The translations under genes were made by a program, and so were the position numbers. From contig JAEURI010000032.1 of NCBI GenBank assembly GCA_016789225.1, positions 1 to 32,207 on the forward strand: 32,207 bases of DNA, given 5' to 3'. A model generated the notes under the pieces. That model was not told where the DNA came from. It did not search any database and saw nothing but the letters and a program-made list of their open reading frames with translations. This DNA comes from Anaerolineales bacterium. GTDB lineage: Bacteria > Chloroflexota > Anaerolineae > Anaerolineales > Villigracilaceae. This document shows, one piece after another, positions 8,576-16,032 of the stretch. Each line of letters opens with the position of its first letter. Position 1 is the first letter of the stretch.

Positions 8576-9070
8576 ATGACCGATAAAGCCTTTCAAGATT
8601 ACTACCCCGATTCTCTCTCCCATTGTTATGGCTGTGGCAGGCTGAACGATCTTGGCCATCAGATCAAAAGTTTTTGGGATGGCGACGAATCCGTTTGTCA
8701 TTTTCAGCCCAAGCCCTATCACATAGCTATTCCCGGTTATGTATATGGAGGTTTGCTGGCTTCGTTAATTGATTGTCATGGAACGGGCACGGCTGCCGCG
8801 GCGGGCTATCGCGCTGAGAATCGTGCCATGGACACCGAACCTCCCTTGCGCTATTTAACTGCATCGCTTCATGTCGATTATCTTTTGCCCACGCCGCTCG
8901 GTCCCATCCTTGAAGTGCGTGCAAAGGTAAAGACCGTCAAAGGACGCAAGGTTGTGATCGAGGAATGGATCGTTGCCAATGGTCAGATCACTGTGCGCGG
9001 CGAAGTGATCGCTGTGCAGGTGCCGGAGGAGTTGGTAAAAGATTTGTTGGAAAAAGGCGGGGGAGCCTAA
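8576..9070 (+). CDS. PaaI-like hotdog-fold thioesterase
   Basis: The 164-residue protein has the 4HBT/PaaI arrangement. A CYGCG cysteine motif near the N-terminus (residues 17-21) precedes the hotdog helix VYGGLLASLIDCHGTGTA, which is followed by L-T-A-S-L-H-V-D-Y-L-L-P-T-P and a strand pair (LEVRAKVKTVKGRKVVIEEWI). Such enzymes hydrolyse acyl-CoA thioesters in the cytoplasm. The specific acyl group cannot be inferred, and the usual HGG reads YGG here. The start is fixed by the SD 'aaagga'. It lies 14 nt after the Thr/Pro-stalk gene and could be co-transcribed. A strong hairpin terminator follows. Confidence 0.85.
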   Translation: MTDKAFQDYYPDSLSHCYGCGRLNDLGHQIKSFWDGDESVCHFQPKPYHIAIPGYVYGGLLASLIDCHGTGTAAAAGYRAENRAMDTEPPLRYLTASLHVDYLLPTPLGPILEVRAKVKTVKGRKVVIEEWIVANGQITVRGEVIAVQVPEELVKDLLEKGGGA

Positions 9071-9085
9071 AGTAAGAGAAACCAG

Positions 9086-9122
9086 AAAATACAGGTCACG
9101 CTTGCTGCGCGACCTGTATTTT
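9086..9122. terminator. Bidirectional hairpin terminator; repeat family member
   Basis: aaaatacaggtc (9086-9097) pairs perfectly with gacctgtatttt (9111-9122) over 12 bp, with T-runs on both strands. It separates the thioesterase gene from the convergent AHSA1-like gene, whose stop codon it overlaps. Layout and core (AGGTCACGC ... GCGNGACCT) match the hairpin at 4712-4747. Confidence 0.8.
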
Positions 9123-9511
9123 TATCCAAAATATTCCCGCATCGGTTTGAAATAAAAATCCTCCCAGCCGGTTTTGTAACTCTCCGCCTGACCATCCGGC
9201 ATATCGGTGTGGATGAGAGTGAGCGTTGTTTTGTCGCCTGTTTCTTCCAGTAAAATTTCCACACGAGAATCATTGGCTTCTTCGGGGAATTCTCCCGTGC
9301 GCCAGGTTTGCAGAATGCGCTTGTTCGGCTCCAATTCAATGAAAGTCCCCCAGATATAACCATCCCAGGCAGTGAATTCGCCGCCCGCGCGTCCGTCCAC
9401 TTTGGCAGGGCTGCCGGTCATGAGGGTGTGTCCCTGTGTGGAAAGCCAGGCAGTGTAAAGCGCCTCTGCACTAGCATGAAAGATTGCGGTAAGAGTGAAT
9501 TCATTTTTCAT
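9122..9511 (-). CDS. SRPBCC/AHSA1-family protein
   Basis: This 129-residue protein has the AHSA1 form of the SRPBCC (START-like) fold: N-terminal A-x-F-H-A-S-A-E-A-L-Y-T-A-W, then G-G-E-F-T-A-W-D-G-Y-I-W-G-T-F-I-E-L-E-P, I-L-Q-T-W-R, L-L-E-E-T-G-D-K-T-T-L-T-L and a C-terminal helix with W-E-D-F-Y-F-K-P-M. These proteins bind hydrophobic ligands in a deep cavity; the bacterial members are mostly of unknown role. The gene appears to stand alone. 'agtgag' 9 nt upstream of the ATG is a possible weak SD. Confidence 0.8.
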   Translation of the reverse strand: MKNEFTLTAIFHASAEALYTAWLSTQGHTLMTGSPAKVDGRAGGEFTAWDGYIWGTFIELEPNKRILQTWRTGEFPEEANDSRVEILLEETGDKTTLTLIHTDMPDGQAESYKTGWEDFYFKPMREYFG

Positions 9512-9564
9512 CGTGTCTCACTTTCAAACAATGCTTGTGGTTTCGACACTACTCGGCTACCAAA

Positions 9565-10491
9565 CTAAATCGCCCAGGCTTTTTTCGCGGTGTACATTTC
9601 TTTTGAAATCTCTGCGGCCAGCCGCGCGTTGTTCAACAACAGGGCAAGGTTGGCCTTGAGTGATTTGCCCTTGGTCAATTCGCTGATACGGCCCAGCAGG
9701 AAGGGAGTGAGCGCCTGACCATGGATGCCCTGCTCGATGGCTTCGGTGGATGCTTTGGCAATGAACGGCTCCATCTTGGACTGTGGGATGGCTTCTGCTT
9801 CGGGGACCGGGTTCGTCACGAGGACGGCGCTTCGCAGGCCAAGGCTCCAGTGAGCTTTTGCAAACTCGGCGATCTCTTTGGGAGAGTCGAGCCGGGCGCT
9901 GACGTTCAATCCACTTTCGCGGGAGTAGAAGGCGGGGAATTCATCGGTCTGGTAACCGACGACAGGTACGCCCATGGTTTCGAGATATTCCAATGTGGCG
10001 GGCAGGTCTAGGATGGCTTTTGCTCCAGCGCAGACAACGATCATGGGGGTGTCGGCCAATGCTTTCAAGTCGGTGGAAATATCGAAGGAGGATTCCTTGT
10101 GAACGCCGCCGATGCCGCCTGTGGCGAAGACTTTGATGCCGCTCATGTTTGCGGCATGCATCGTCCCCGCGACGGTGGTGCCGCCGTTCAGTTTTTGGAC
10201 GATGGCGGTGGCGAAGTCGCGGTGACTCACTTTCAGCGTGGACTCGGATTCAGAAAGCCGTACCAGTTCTTCGTCCGAGAGACCGAGGCGGATCTTTCCA
10301 TCCAATAATGCAACGGTGGCGGGAATCGCTCCTGCATCGCGGACTTGTTTTTCCATATCCCGCGCAAGCTGAAGATTTTGCGGGTGGGGCAGGCCGTGCG
10401 TAATGACGGTCGATTCGAGGGCAACAACAGGCGCGCCCAAATTGAGCGCGCGGGTAATTTCGGTGCTGAGTTGAAGGTGGGGATGTTTCAT
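9565..10491 (-). CDS. psuG: Pseudouridine-5'-phosphate glycosidase
   Basis: PsuG reversibly splits pseudouridine 5'-phosphate into uracil and ribose 5-phosphate, degrading modified nucleosides from RNA turnover. The 308-residue protein keeps the residues expected from E. coli PsuG: E26 (VALESTVITHG), K87 (LKVSHRD), D141 (SFDISTDL) and the Schiff-base lysine K158 (CAGAKAILD). The signature TVAGTMHAANMSGIKVFATGG and the NPVPE loop are also present. The start codon overlaps the stop of the upstream SPFH-like gene as ATGA (10491-10488), so translation is probably coupled and the enzyme belongs to the SPFH operon. The partner kinase psuK is not in the window. Confidence 0.93.
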   Translation of the reverse strand: MKHPHLQLSTEITRALNLGAPVVALESTVITHGLPHPQNLQLARDMEKQVRDAGAIPATVALLDGKIRLGLSDEELVRLSESESTLKVSHRDFATAIVQKLNGGTTVAGTMHAANMSGIKVFATGGIGGVHKESSFDISTDLKALADTPMIVVCAGAKAILDLPATLEYLETMGVPVVGYQTDEFPAFYSRESGLNVSARLDSPKEIAEFAKAHWSLGLRSAVLVTNPVPEAEAIPQSKMEPFIAKASTEAIEQGIHGQALTPFLLGRISELTKGKSLKANLALLLNNARLAAEISKEMYTAKKAWAI

Positions 10492-12101
10492 AGGGAGCTC
10501 TTTACAAAGTGGAATACGTGAAAGTCGATATCGCGCAGGGCCTTTTCGATCTTGGCGATCTCGACTTGTTTTTCGATGGAGGAACGATTTTCTTTTTGGA
10601 TGAGTTCCTTCGCGACAATGAGTTCCTTGCGGAAGGCTTTGAGGATCTCGAGTGCGGTGGATTGTGAATTCTTCTTGGATGTGGATTGGTTCGAGAACTG
10701 CGGCATGAGATAAGGGCTAACGGCGATCTCAGGGTTGCTTTCGATGATCTTGGCAAGTTCATCGAGATCTTTGTCTGAAGGTTTGCGGGAGGAATAAGAC
10801 GATGATGAGGAGGAGGACTTTGAGTAGTTAACAAGAATGACGTTCGTTGCGAGCTCAACGATCTCTCTCAATTCATGTTTCTTGGCCGAGCGTTCGATCG
10901 AGTTGCGACGCTTGGCATTTTCACGCATCATGTTCCAGGCATCCTTTAGCTTGTCGAGGATGACAGTGGATGGAAGCTGCCAGGTGCCGATGTCGATCCA
11001 GTGAATGGCGACGCCGATATTGGCGGCCTTTTCTCTGAAGGCGGGGCTGAAGAATTGTGAGGTGATCTTGGAGCGTGATTCAAAATTGGGCGGGCGGGAG
11101 GCGCCGGGCGCGCTCATGGTCGTTTGTTCGCCCGTCATTTCGATGCGCATCATCACATTGGTCTCTTCGGTCTCGTTGATGGCATCCATTTCCTTCTGGC
11201 TGATGCTGGCAAGGATCTCGCTCAAGTTACGCGAGGTGATCAGGTTTTCCAGCTCGGTGGTGACGAGCGGGATGACGCTGGTATCCCATGGGAAGGCCAC
11301 TCCGGTTGGAGCGTTGGGCGGCGGCGTGATGATGATCTGGTTGTAGACCAGGGAATGGACGGCACGTTCCTCGAACTGATACGGGTCGATCTCATGTTCT
11401 GGAGAATGTGGTTTGCGCAGGATGCTGAACATGACCTTGATATCCTGCGCCTCGAGCGGGATGCCATCCTTGGTGCGCGATTTGACAGACAGTCCACGCA
11501 CGAACTGGTCGCGCAGGTTGATGATGGCGTACTCGCGTTTGCCTACTTCATCGTTCTTGCCGATCTCGCGAATGCGTTCAAAGCGGCCCAACTTCCACGG
11601 TTTGCTGCTGGGGTAGATGACCTCGGGCTCGCCATCCACTTTTTCGAGCAGGGCCACGCTATCCAAGTTGACTTGGATGTAGCCGGGGCCGCCGATCAGG
11701 ATGATGGGCGAGCGCTCCTCTTTTTCCGATATCTTGCCTTCGTTAATGGTGATCTTTTCATGTCCGTATCCGAAGGCCACTTCCTCGATGAAATCGGCGG
11801 CGAGGTCAACGTTTTCCAATTCGAAAAGATCGTCCAGGTATTGAGCGGCCTTCGATTTTGCCAGTGCATACACCACCATGATGAGCGGCACATATTTGAT
11901 GAAACTCATGGCCACAATCGCCAGCCTGGAGAGATTCCCCGTAGCAAGGAAGACGAAAAGGATCATCGAGATTCCGCTCAGGACAAGCCAGACCGCTCCC
12001 ATGGCAAGGGTGCGCCAGCGATTCCTGAATTCGAGGCTTTCATCTGAAAGCCCAAAAAGCAGGGAGGCGATCTCGTCGCGTTGCATGCGCGGACGTTTCA
12101 T
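10488..12101 (-). CDS. SPFH/band-7-like membrane protein B
   Basis: This is a 537-residue membrane protein of uncertain family. After about 25 residues, two hydrophobic segments lie near 30-52 and 57-78. A band-7-like region follows (GGPGYIQVNLDSVALLEKV, then YAIINLRDQFVRGLSVKSRTKDG, LEAQDIKVMFSI), matching the 'GPG ... DLR ... TKDG' order of SPFH domains. The C-terminal half has a helix after WNMMRENAKRRN, a Ser-rich linker (SSSSSSYSSRKPS) and a charged helix (EKQVEIAKIEKALRDID). SPFH proteins assemble as ring-like membrane scaffolds. The ATG at 12101 is chosen because it overlaps the stop of the upstream gene as ATGA; the frame itself opens further upstream. It is coupled at both ends. The SPFH assignment is by eye; membrane topology and the C-terminal half are unassigned. 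Confidence 0.7.
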   Translation of the reverse strand: MKRPRMQRDEIASLLFGLSDESLEFRNRWRTLAMGAVWLVLSGISMILFVFLATGNLSRLAIVAMSFIKYVPLIMVVYALAKSKAAQYLDDLFELENVDLAADFIEEVAFGYGHEKITINEGKISEKEERSPIILIGGPGYIQVNLDSVALLEKVDGEPEVIYPSSKPWKLGRFERIREIGKNDEVGKREYAIINLRDQFVRGLSVKSRTKDGIPLEAQDIKVMFSILRKPHSPEHEIDPYQFEERAVHSLVYNQIIITPPPNAPTGVAFPWDTSVIPLVTTELENLITSRNLSEILASISQKEMDAINETEETNVMMRIEMTGEQTTMSAPGASRPPNFESRSKITSQFFSPAFREKAANIGVAIHWIDIGTWQLPSTVILDKLKDAWNMMRENAKRRNSIERSAKKHELREIVELATNVILVNYSKSSSSSSSYSSRKPSDKDLDELAKIIESNPEIAVSPYLMPQFSNQSTSKKNSQSTALEILKAFRKELIVAKELIQKENRSSIEKQVEIAKIEKALRDIDFHVFHFVKSSL

Positions 12102-13522
12102 GGGTTGGTCTGCTCCGGCAGTTGATGCTGGCTGGAATCGACCTTGTTGACCAGGAGCCATTTCCAGATCTCATCCAGTTTTTTGAGTTCCGCTTCCATT
12201 TCACTGTTGGCGCGGCTTTCGAGAACGATGGTTTCCTTTACAGGTTCGATCAGGTTTTGTAAGGTGGCAAAGACATCCTGCGGCGGCGCAATGGGGTTGT
12301 CAAATTTCTGCGTAGCAAGCCGGGCAAATCGTTTGATGGCTTCGTTACGGGCGGCAGACTCGATCAGTTTTTCACGCTCGTTCAGCTGGTCTTCCTCACG
12401 TTTGGCGATCTTGGTCCATTCCGCGCTCCAGTTCTTTATAGTCTGTTCTTCGATGGTGGGATCGAACAGGATGTTGTGAATGCGAACTTCTGTGATCTCC
12501 AACCCGCGCGCCTGCAATTGCTGAAACTCCAGGCTCATCAACGACTCGCCGGTGGGTAGGCCGGTGTCATCCAGAGCAACCACTTCCGCTTTCTTGACAC
12601 GCTTGTTGATCATGTCTTCGATGGTCTGAAGTCCGCTTACACCTTCGGCCTTGAAGAGATCTTCGAGCTTGAATTTGCGGACGTATTCGCGCCACAGGTT
12701 CACAACCAGATGCGCGGGAAGTTTGTTCCATTCCATGCGGGCGCGTTTGTTGTCGAAGGTGCCCAGTTCGATCACTTCGCGGGTAATGGCATTGCGTACG
12801 GCATTCGCGTCGAATCCGTACTGCGAGGTCACGCCGCTTTCGGTTGCTGTTTTTTGAGCGGGACGCTTGATGCTGAATTTGATGCTGATGGTGGGGGAGA
12901 TCTCAAATCCGTCGCGGGTTTGTCCGGCAGTCTGCTGCCGCCGATTTTGCAGTTCATTGTACTGTTTTGGATTGGAAATGGGGACGGGATTAAGAAAGGG
13001 CTGATCGCTCGTTAACGGACCGATGAACTGCCACTGCGTCCTGAGGTCGACACTCCCGGCGATATATTCGTTTCCGCGCGTAAAGCGGATGCCAGGTCCG
13101 GCCGCGCCGCGGATCTCGGTGTCGGTTCGCAGGACGACCGAGCTGGCGGTATCCAGCAGGATGACGCCCGGCCCGCGTTTGCCCGTTTCGCCCTCATGGG
13201 TGATCACACGTCCATTTTTCACGAACAGGATCGGCCCGCGGCTGCCGCTCTCGAAACTGCTGACACGCGAGTGTATCTCTTGTCTGTCTTTGGGGTTTTG
13301 AATTGGCAGGACGAATTGAGCGAAGAAATAAACCAACCGGTCGAGCAGGGTATTGGCGATGAAAAAGTCCAGTACCAGAATGGTAACCCCGATACCGATA
13401 TAGAGATAGGAAAATTGAACTCCCAGCCCCCATAGGACGGCATGCCAGATGATATTCGTGACAAAAATAACGCCGGAAGGCGTCTGTAAAAACGAACCGA
13501 CTCCGCTAAAGACTCGTCTCAT
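12098..13522 (-). CDS. SPFH/band-7-like membrane protein A
   Basis: The 474-residue protein starts with two or three hydrophobic segments (about 17-35, 38-56 and 62-74). An SPFH-like core follows: GPILFVKNGRVI near 97, RGPGVILLDTASSVVLRTDTE near 117-136, AGSVDLRTQ near 156, DGFEISPTISIKFSI near 204-218, and the late helix LQARGLEITEVRIHNILFDP near 336-355. A charged, coiled-coil-like helix rich in E/K/R runs about 370-405. It is the first gene of a coupled trio (A, B, psuG). B and A share layout but little sequence, like hetero-oligomeric SPFH pairs. The ATG has no SD; a TAGAAT lies 9 nt upstream, so the leader is at most a few bases. A function beyond membrane scaffolding cannot be read. Confidence 0.72.
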   Translation of the reverse strand: MRRVFSGVGSFLQTPSGVIFVTNIIWHAVLWGLGVQFSYLYIGIGVTILVLDFFIANTLLDRLVYFFAQFVLPIQNPKDRQEIHSRVSSFESGSRGPILFVKNGRVITHEGETGKRGPGVILLDTASSVVLRTDTEIRGAAGPGIRFTRGNEYIAGSVDLRTQWQFIGPLTSDQPFLNPVPISNPKQYNELQNRRQQTAGQTRDGFEISPTISIKFSIKRPAQKTATESGVTSQYGFDANAVRNAITREVIELGTFDNKRARMEWNKLPAHLVVNLWREYVRKFKLEDLFKAEGVSGLQTIEDMINKRVKKAEVVALDDTGLPTGESLMSLEFQQLQARGLEITEVRIHNILFDPTIEEQTIKNWSAEWTKIAKREEDQLNEREKLIESAARNEAIKRFARLATQKFDNPIAPPQDVFATLQNLIEPVKETIVLESRANSEMEAELKKLDEIWKWLLVNKVDSSQHQLPEQTNP

Positions 13523-13749
13523 TAATGATTGATTCTAAAGCAAAATCGTCTAAATTGGTATTGAAAATAATTTCAACTTGGTTTTGATTCGTGCAATCAC
13601 TCACGATACCATGGGTATTTTCAAAGCTGTAAACCCCCCTTTTCCGATTACAGGTAAAATTCAAAAACTGAATTGCAATGTGTTTGAAGAATATTTGTTC
13701 TATAATATAAGAAATTATAAATTCCCCGCCAAAGTGTAAGGAGAAAGAC
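13523..13749. promoter_or_regulatory. Divergent control region, SPFH A operon / small gene
   Basis: Minus strand: TAGAAT (13537-13532) lies 9 nt before the SPFH A start, and a palindrome TTGAAA-ATAA-TTTCAA (13561-13576) lies upstream of it. Plus strand: TATAAT (13701-13706) and the SD AAGGAG (13738-13743) serve the small gene at 13750. The -35 boxes are not convincing. The region is AT-rich and I see no credible gene in it. Confidence 0.45.
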
Positions 13750-13980
13750 ATGTCCAACGTAAGCGATATCAAACCCTGGTTTCGTGAAGATATAGCCAGG
13801 ACTTTAATGAGTATATATTTCGCATCCGCAGCAAGTGGCTCGTATAGATCAGAAGATAACGATCACTACAGAGTTGGGTTCGCTACAGCGCTTTCCAGTG
13901 TTGCCCTGGCTGTAGGCGTGAACCCGGAAAGTTTCCTCGCTCCTGAGGACGTTCAGCTACTAAAAAGCTCCTCTCGATAA
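13750..13980 (+). CDS. Small unknown protein inside the SPFH locus
   Basis: The 76-residue product has a good SD (AAGGAG, 6 nt spacing) and a TATAAT 44 nt upstream. I do not recognise the family. It is soluble-looking with two helical stretches (WFREDIARTLMSIYFASAASG and VGFATALSSVALAVGV) and a C-terminal PESFLAPEDVQLL segment. No signal peptide, zinc site or DNA-binding motif is evident. It lies on the opposite strand between the third SPFH gene (ending at 14003) and the SPFH A promoter. It is thus divergent from the coupled operon and convergent with the winged-helix SPFH gene, with a 22-nt gap and no clear terminator. Position suggests a link to the SPFH proteins, but nothing in the sequence proves it. 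Confidence 0.65.
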   Translation: MSNVSDIKPWFREDIARTLMSIYFASAASGSYRSEDNDHYRVGFATALSSVALAVGVNPESFLAPEDVQLLKSSSR

Positions 13981-14002
13981 ATAATAATAATTTTGTATGT
14001 AT

Positions 14003-15235
14003 TTAGTCATCAGTAGGCGAAATGCGCCTTGCTGATGTTTCGGCGTTCCCAGAGTTGTTGCCATTTCGACTGATTTGCGACTTCACAAACTCTTCCAATA
14101 AGTGCATGAATTCCATGGGGAAAATGAACTTTGTGGAGGGTCCGTCACCGATCTTTTCGAGGGTTTCCAGATATTTAAGATTGAATGTTCGATCATCCAT
14201 TTGACTTCCAATGGCGAAAAGTTTTTGCAGAGCCTCCACCTTTGCATCAGTCTTGGTAAGCGCGGCCTGTTTTTCGAGGTCTGCTGTAAACTGATTCTGA
14301 AAGGATTTCATCACACCTTCGGGGGGCTGGATCTCGCGGATTTCGCTGTTGTTGATCTTAACACCCCAATCCCCAATTTTTTGTTCGATGCGATTACGAA
14401 TAAGGGTGTTTATGGCTTTTCGCATTTTCAACGCATCTTCCAGAGTGTATTCTGAAATAGTGGAACGCAGAACTGCTGTCGAAAGGAGTGTCATGGAATC
14501 CTCCACATTGGAAACCTTGGTCAGGCTGGGAATCGGCTCATCGATCTGCCATGAAATATAAAACCCGGCATGGACCAGGAGATTATCCTTAGTGATACAA
14601 GGTTCCATGTTGATCTCCTTGGACCTCTCGCGCATATCAACTATTTTTGGGTTATCGATCAGCGGCAGGACGAAGACATGCCCGGCGCCCTTTTTTCCAA
14701 TGGCTTTCCCTCCGCGAAAGATGACCAGCCTTTCACTCTCTACGATATTGTGATGTGAGAACTTTACGTATAAGACGACGATGGCGACGTAAAGGACGGC
14801 CACTAGAACTTGGTACACGATCTTATCAATCGAGACAAAATTGTAGCCCCGGGTGATGATCGGAATAATGATCATGGTGGGGATCAGCAAGATCAGGGGC
14901 AAGGCTGCCCAAACCAACAGCTCATTCCAGGAAGAGAAAAAGGGCGGCTTGATCTTCCTGACGAAATCCTTTGGGGCGGGGTCGTCTTCCGGTTCGGTTG
15001 CGCTGATGCCTTTCAACGCAAGATACTCGATCCCTTCATTGGTGATCATATATTTCCCCTTATCATCCTTGACATACTTCCAGTTCTTTAATTTTTGTAA
15101 AGCGGCCCAAACTACTTCCAGAGTTCGGTTCAATAATTTCACCAGATCGTGAACGGTTAGTTTTTGTCCCCCGGATAACAGCAATAATACCCAGAGAGTG
15201 ATTGGGTCGGGTTCGTTAATATTGTTTCCCTGCAT
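14003..15235 (-). CDS. Winged-helix / two-TM / SPFH (slipin-like) fusion
   Basis: The 410-residue protein joins three modules. Residues about 12-76 look like a winged helix: helix SGGQKLTVHDLVKLLN, recognition-like helix LEVVWAALQKLKNW, then the wing YVKDDKGKYMITNEGIEYL. Residues 105-128 and 138-157 are hydrophobic. Residues about 163-340 match the slipin/stomatin SPFH domain: ESERLVIFRGGKAIGKKGAG, VDMRERSKEINM, ITKDNLLVHAGFYISWQI, LRSTISEYTLEDAL, and RNRIEQKIGDWGVKINNSEI. The tail after 340 is charged and polar. Slipins normally have no DNA-binding domain and often pair with NfeD, which is absent here. The ATG at 15235 is preferred over the longer frame (15307) because GAGGA precedes it. A good promoter lies about 80 nt upstream. 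Confidence 0.82.
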   Translation of the reverse strand: MQGNNINEPDPITLWVLLLLSGGQKLTVHDLVKLLNRTLEVVWAALQKLKNWKYVKDDKGKYMITNEGIEYLALKGISATEPEDDPAPKDFVRKIKPPFFSSWNELLVWAALPLILLIPTMIIIPIITRGYNFVSIDKIVYQVLVAVLYVAIVVLYVKFSHHNIVESERLVIFRGGKAIGKKGAGHVFVLPLIDNPKIVDMRERSKEINMEPCITKDNLLVHAGFYISWQIDEPIPSLTKVSNVEDSMTLLSTAVLRSTISEYTLEDALKMRKAINTLIRNRIEQKIGDWGVKINNSEIREIQPPEGVMKSFQNQFTADLEKQAALTKTDAKVEALQKLFAIGSQMDDRTFNLKYLETLEKIGDGPSTKFIFPMEFMHLLEEFVKSQISRNGNNSGNAETSARRISPTDD

Positions 15236-15322
15236 GATGTCCTCGTAGTGATAATTGATGCTATAACTGTTGTTGTCACGGGCAGTGAATATTAAAATGC
15301 CGCCCAAAGAAAACTAGTTTAT

Positions 15323-15351
15323 AGTATATAGGAATCGGCGGGACGATTCAA
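15323..15351 (-). promoter_or_regulatory. Sigma-70-like promoter for the winged-helix SPFH gene
   Basis: On the minus strand TTGAAT (15351-15346), a 17-nt spacer and TATACT (15328-15323) give a good consensus match. The predicted start near 15316 leaves a leader of about 80 nt before the ATG at 15235. Confidence 0.6.
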
Positions 15352-15378
15352 GTGTCAATTGTCCCGGATTAAGGAGCC

Positions 15379-16032
15379 ATGTTAAAACTCGAATTTCACT
15401 GCCATACGGATGCATCAAAGGACTCGCTGACCCGCCCGGAGGATCTGGTGCGGGAGGCGAGGCGGAAGGGGTTGGATCGGCTTGTCATTACCGACCACAA
15501 TTCGGTTGCGGGGGCGCGGGCGGCTCAAAAACTGGCTCCGGAGCTGGTCATCGTTGGGGAGGAGATCATGACCACCCGTGGGGAGATCCTTGCGGCTTAT
15601 GTACAGGAGGAGATTCCAGCCGGGTTGACTCCACGGGAGACGATCCGAATATTGAAGGAGCAGGGAGCTTTTATCAGCGTGTCGCATCCGTTCGATGAGA
15701 TGCGGAAGGGCGGGTGGAAAGAGGCCGATCTATTGGATATCATCCCCTATGTGGATGCGATTGAAGTCTTCAATTCGCGCTGCATGGACCCGCGCTTTAA
15801 TCACCGCGCAAAGGCATTTGCAGAAAAACACAATTTGGCTGGCACAGTCGGCTCGGATGCGCATGCACTGTTCGAGGTTGGGAAATCTGTCTTGTTGTTG
15901 GACCCGTTTCAAGGTCCGGATGGGATGCGAAAGGTGATCAAAGAGGCGAAGTATCAGGTGAAGTTATCTCCCTGGTGGGTTCACTTCTTTTCGCGGTATG
16001 CATCCATGAAAAAGAAAAAGCTGGTCAGTTAG
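15379..16032 (+). CDS. PHP-domain metal-dependent phosphoesterase
   Basis: The 217-residue protein is almost only a PHP domain, with metal ligands in the usual order: H7-x-H9 and D11 (FHCHTD), ITDHN with D39/H40, E61/E62 (VGEE), H103 (SVSHPF), the EVFNSR segment, and D160/H162 (GSDAH). Stand-alone PHP proteins of this form hydrolyse phosphate esters such as nucleoside or histidinol-type phosphates; the substrate is not evident. The SD 'aaggag' fixes the start. Its TAG stop overlaps the TAA of the convergent MFS gene by 4 bases, leaving no room for a terminator, so the transcripts probably overlap. Confidence 0.88.
   Translation: MLKLEFHCHTDASKDSLTRPEDLVREARRKGLDRLVITDHNSVAGARAAQKLAPELVIVGEEIMTTRGEILAAYVQEEIPAGLTPRETIRILKEQGAFISVSHPFDEMRKGGWKEADLLDIIPYVDAIEVFNSRCMDPRFNHRAKAFAEKHNLAGTVGSDAHALFEVGKSVLLLDPFQGPDGMRKVIKEAKYQVKLSPWWVHFFSRYASMKKKKLVS

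Noticed and set aside
12102..12161. Upstream start for SPFH B
   Set aside because: It would give a 60-nt overlap with SPFH A; the ATGA overlap at 12101 is the usual coupling and the extra residues look like antisense-type filler.
13506..13772. 88-codon minus-strand frame before SPFH A
   Set aside because: It runs across the divergent promoter region and antisense to the small gene start; no SD, AT-driven composition.
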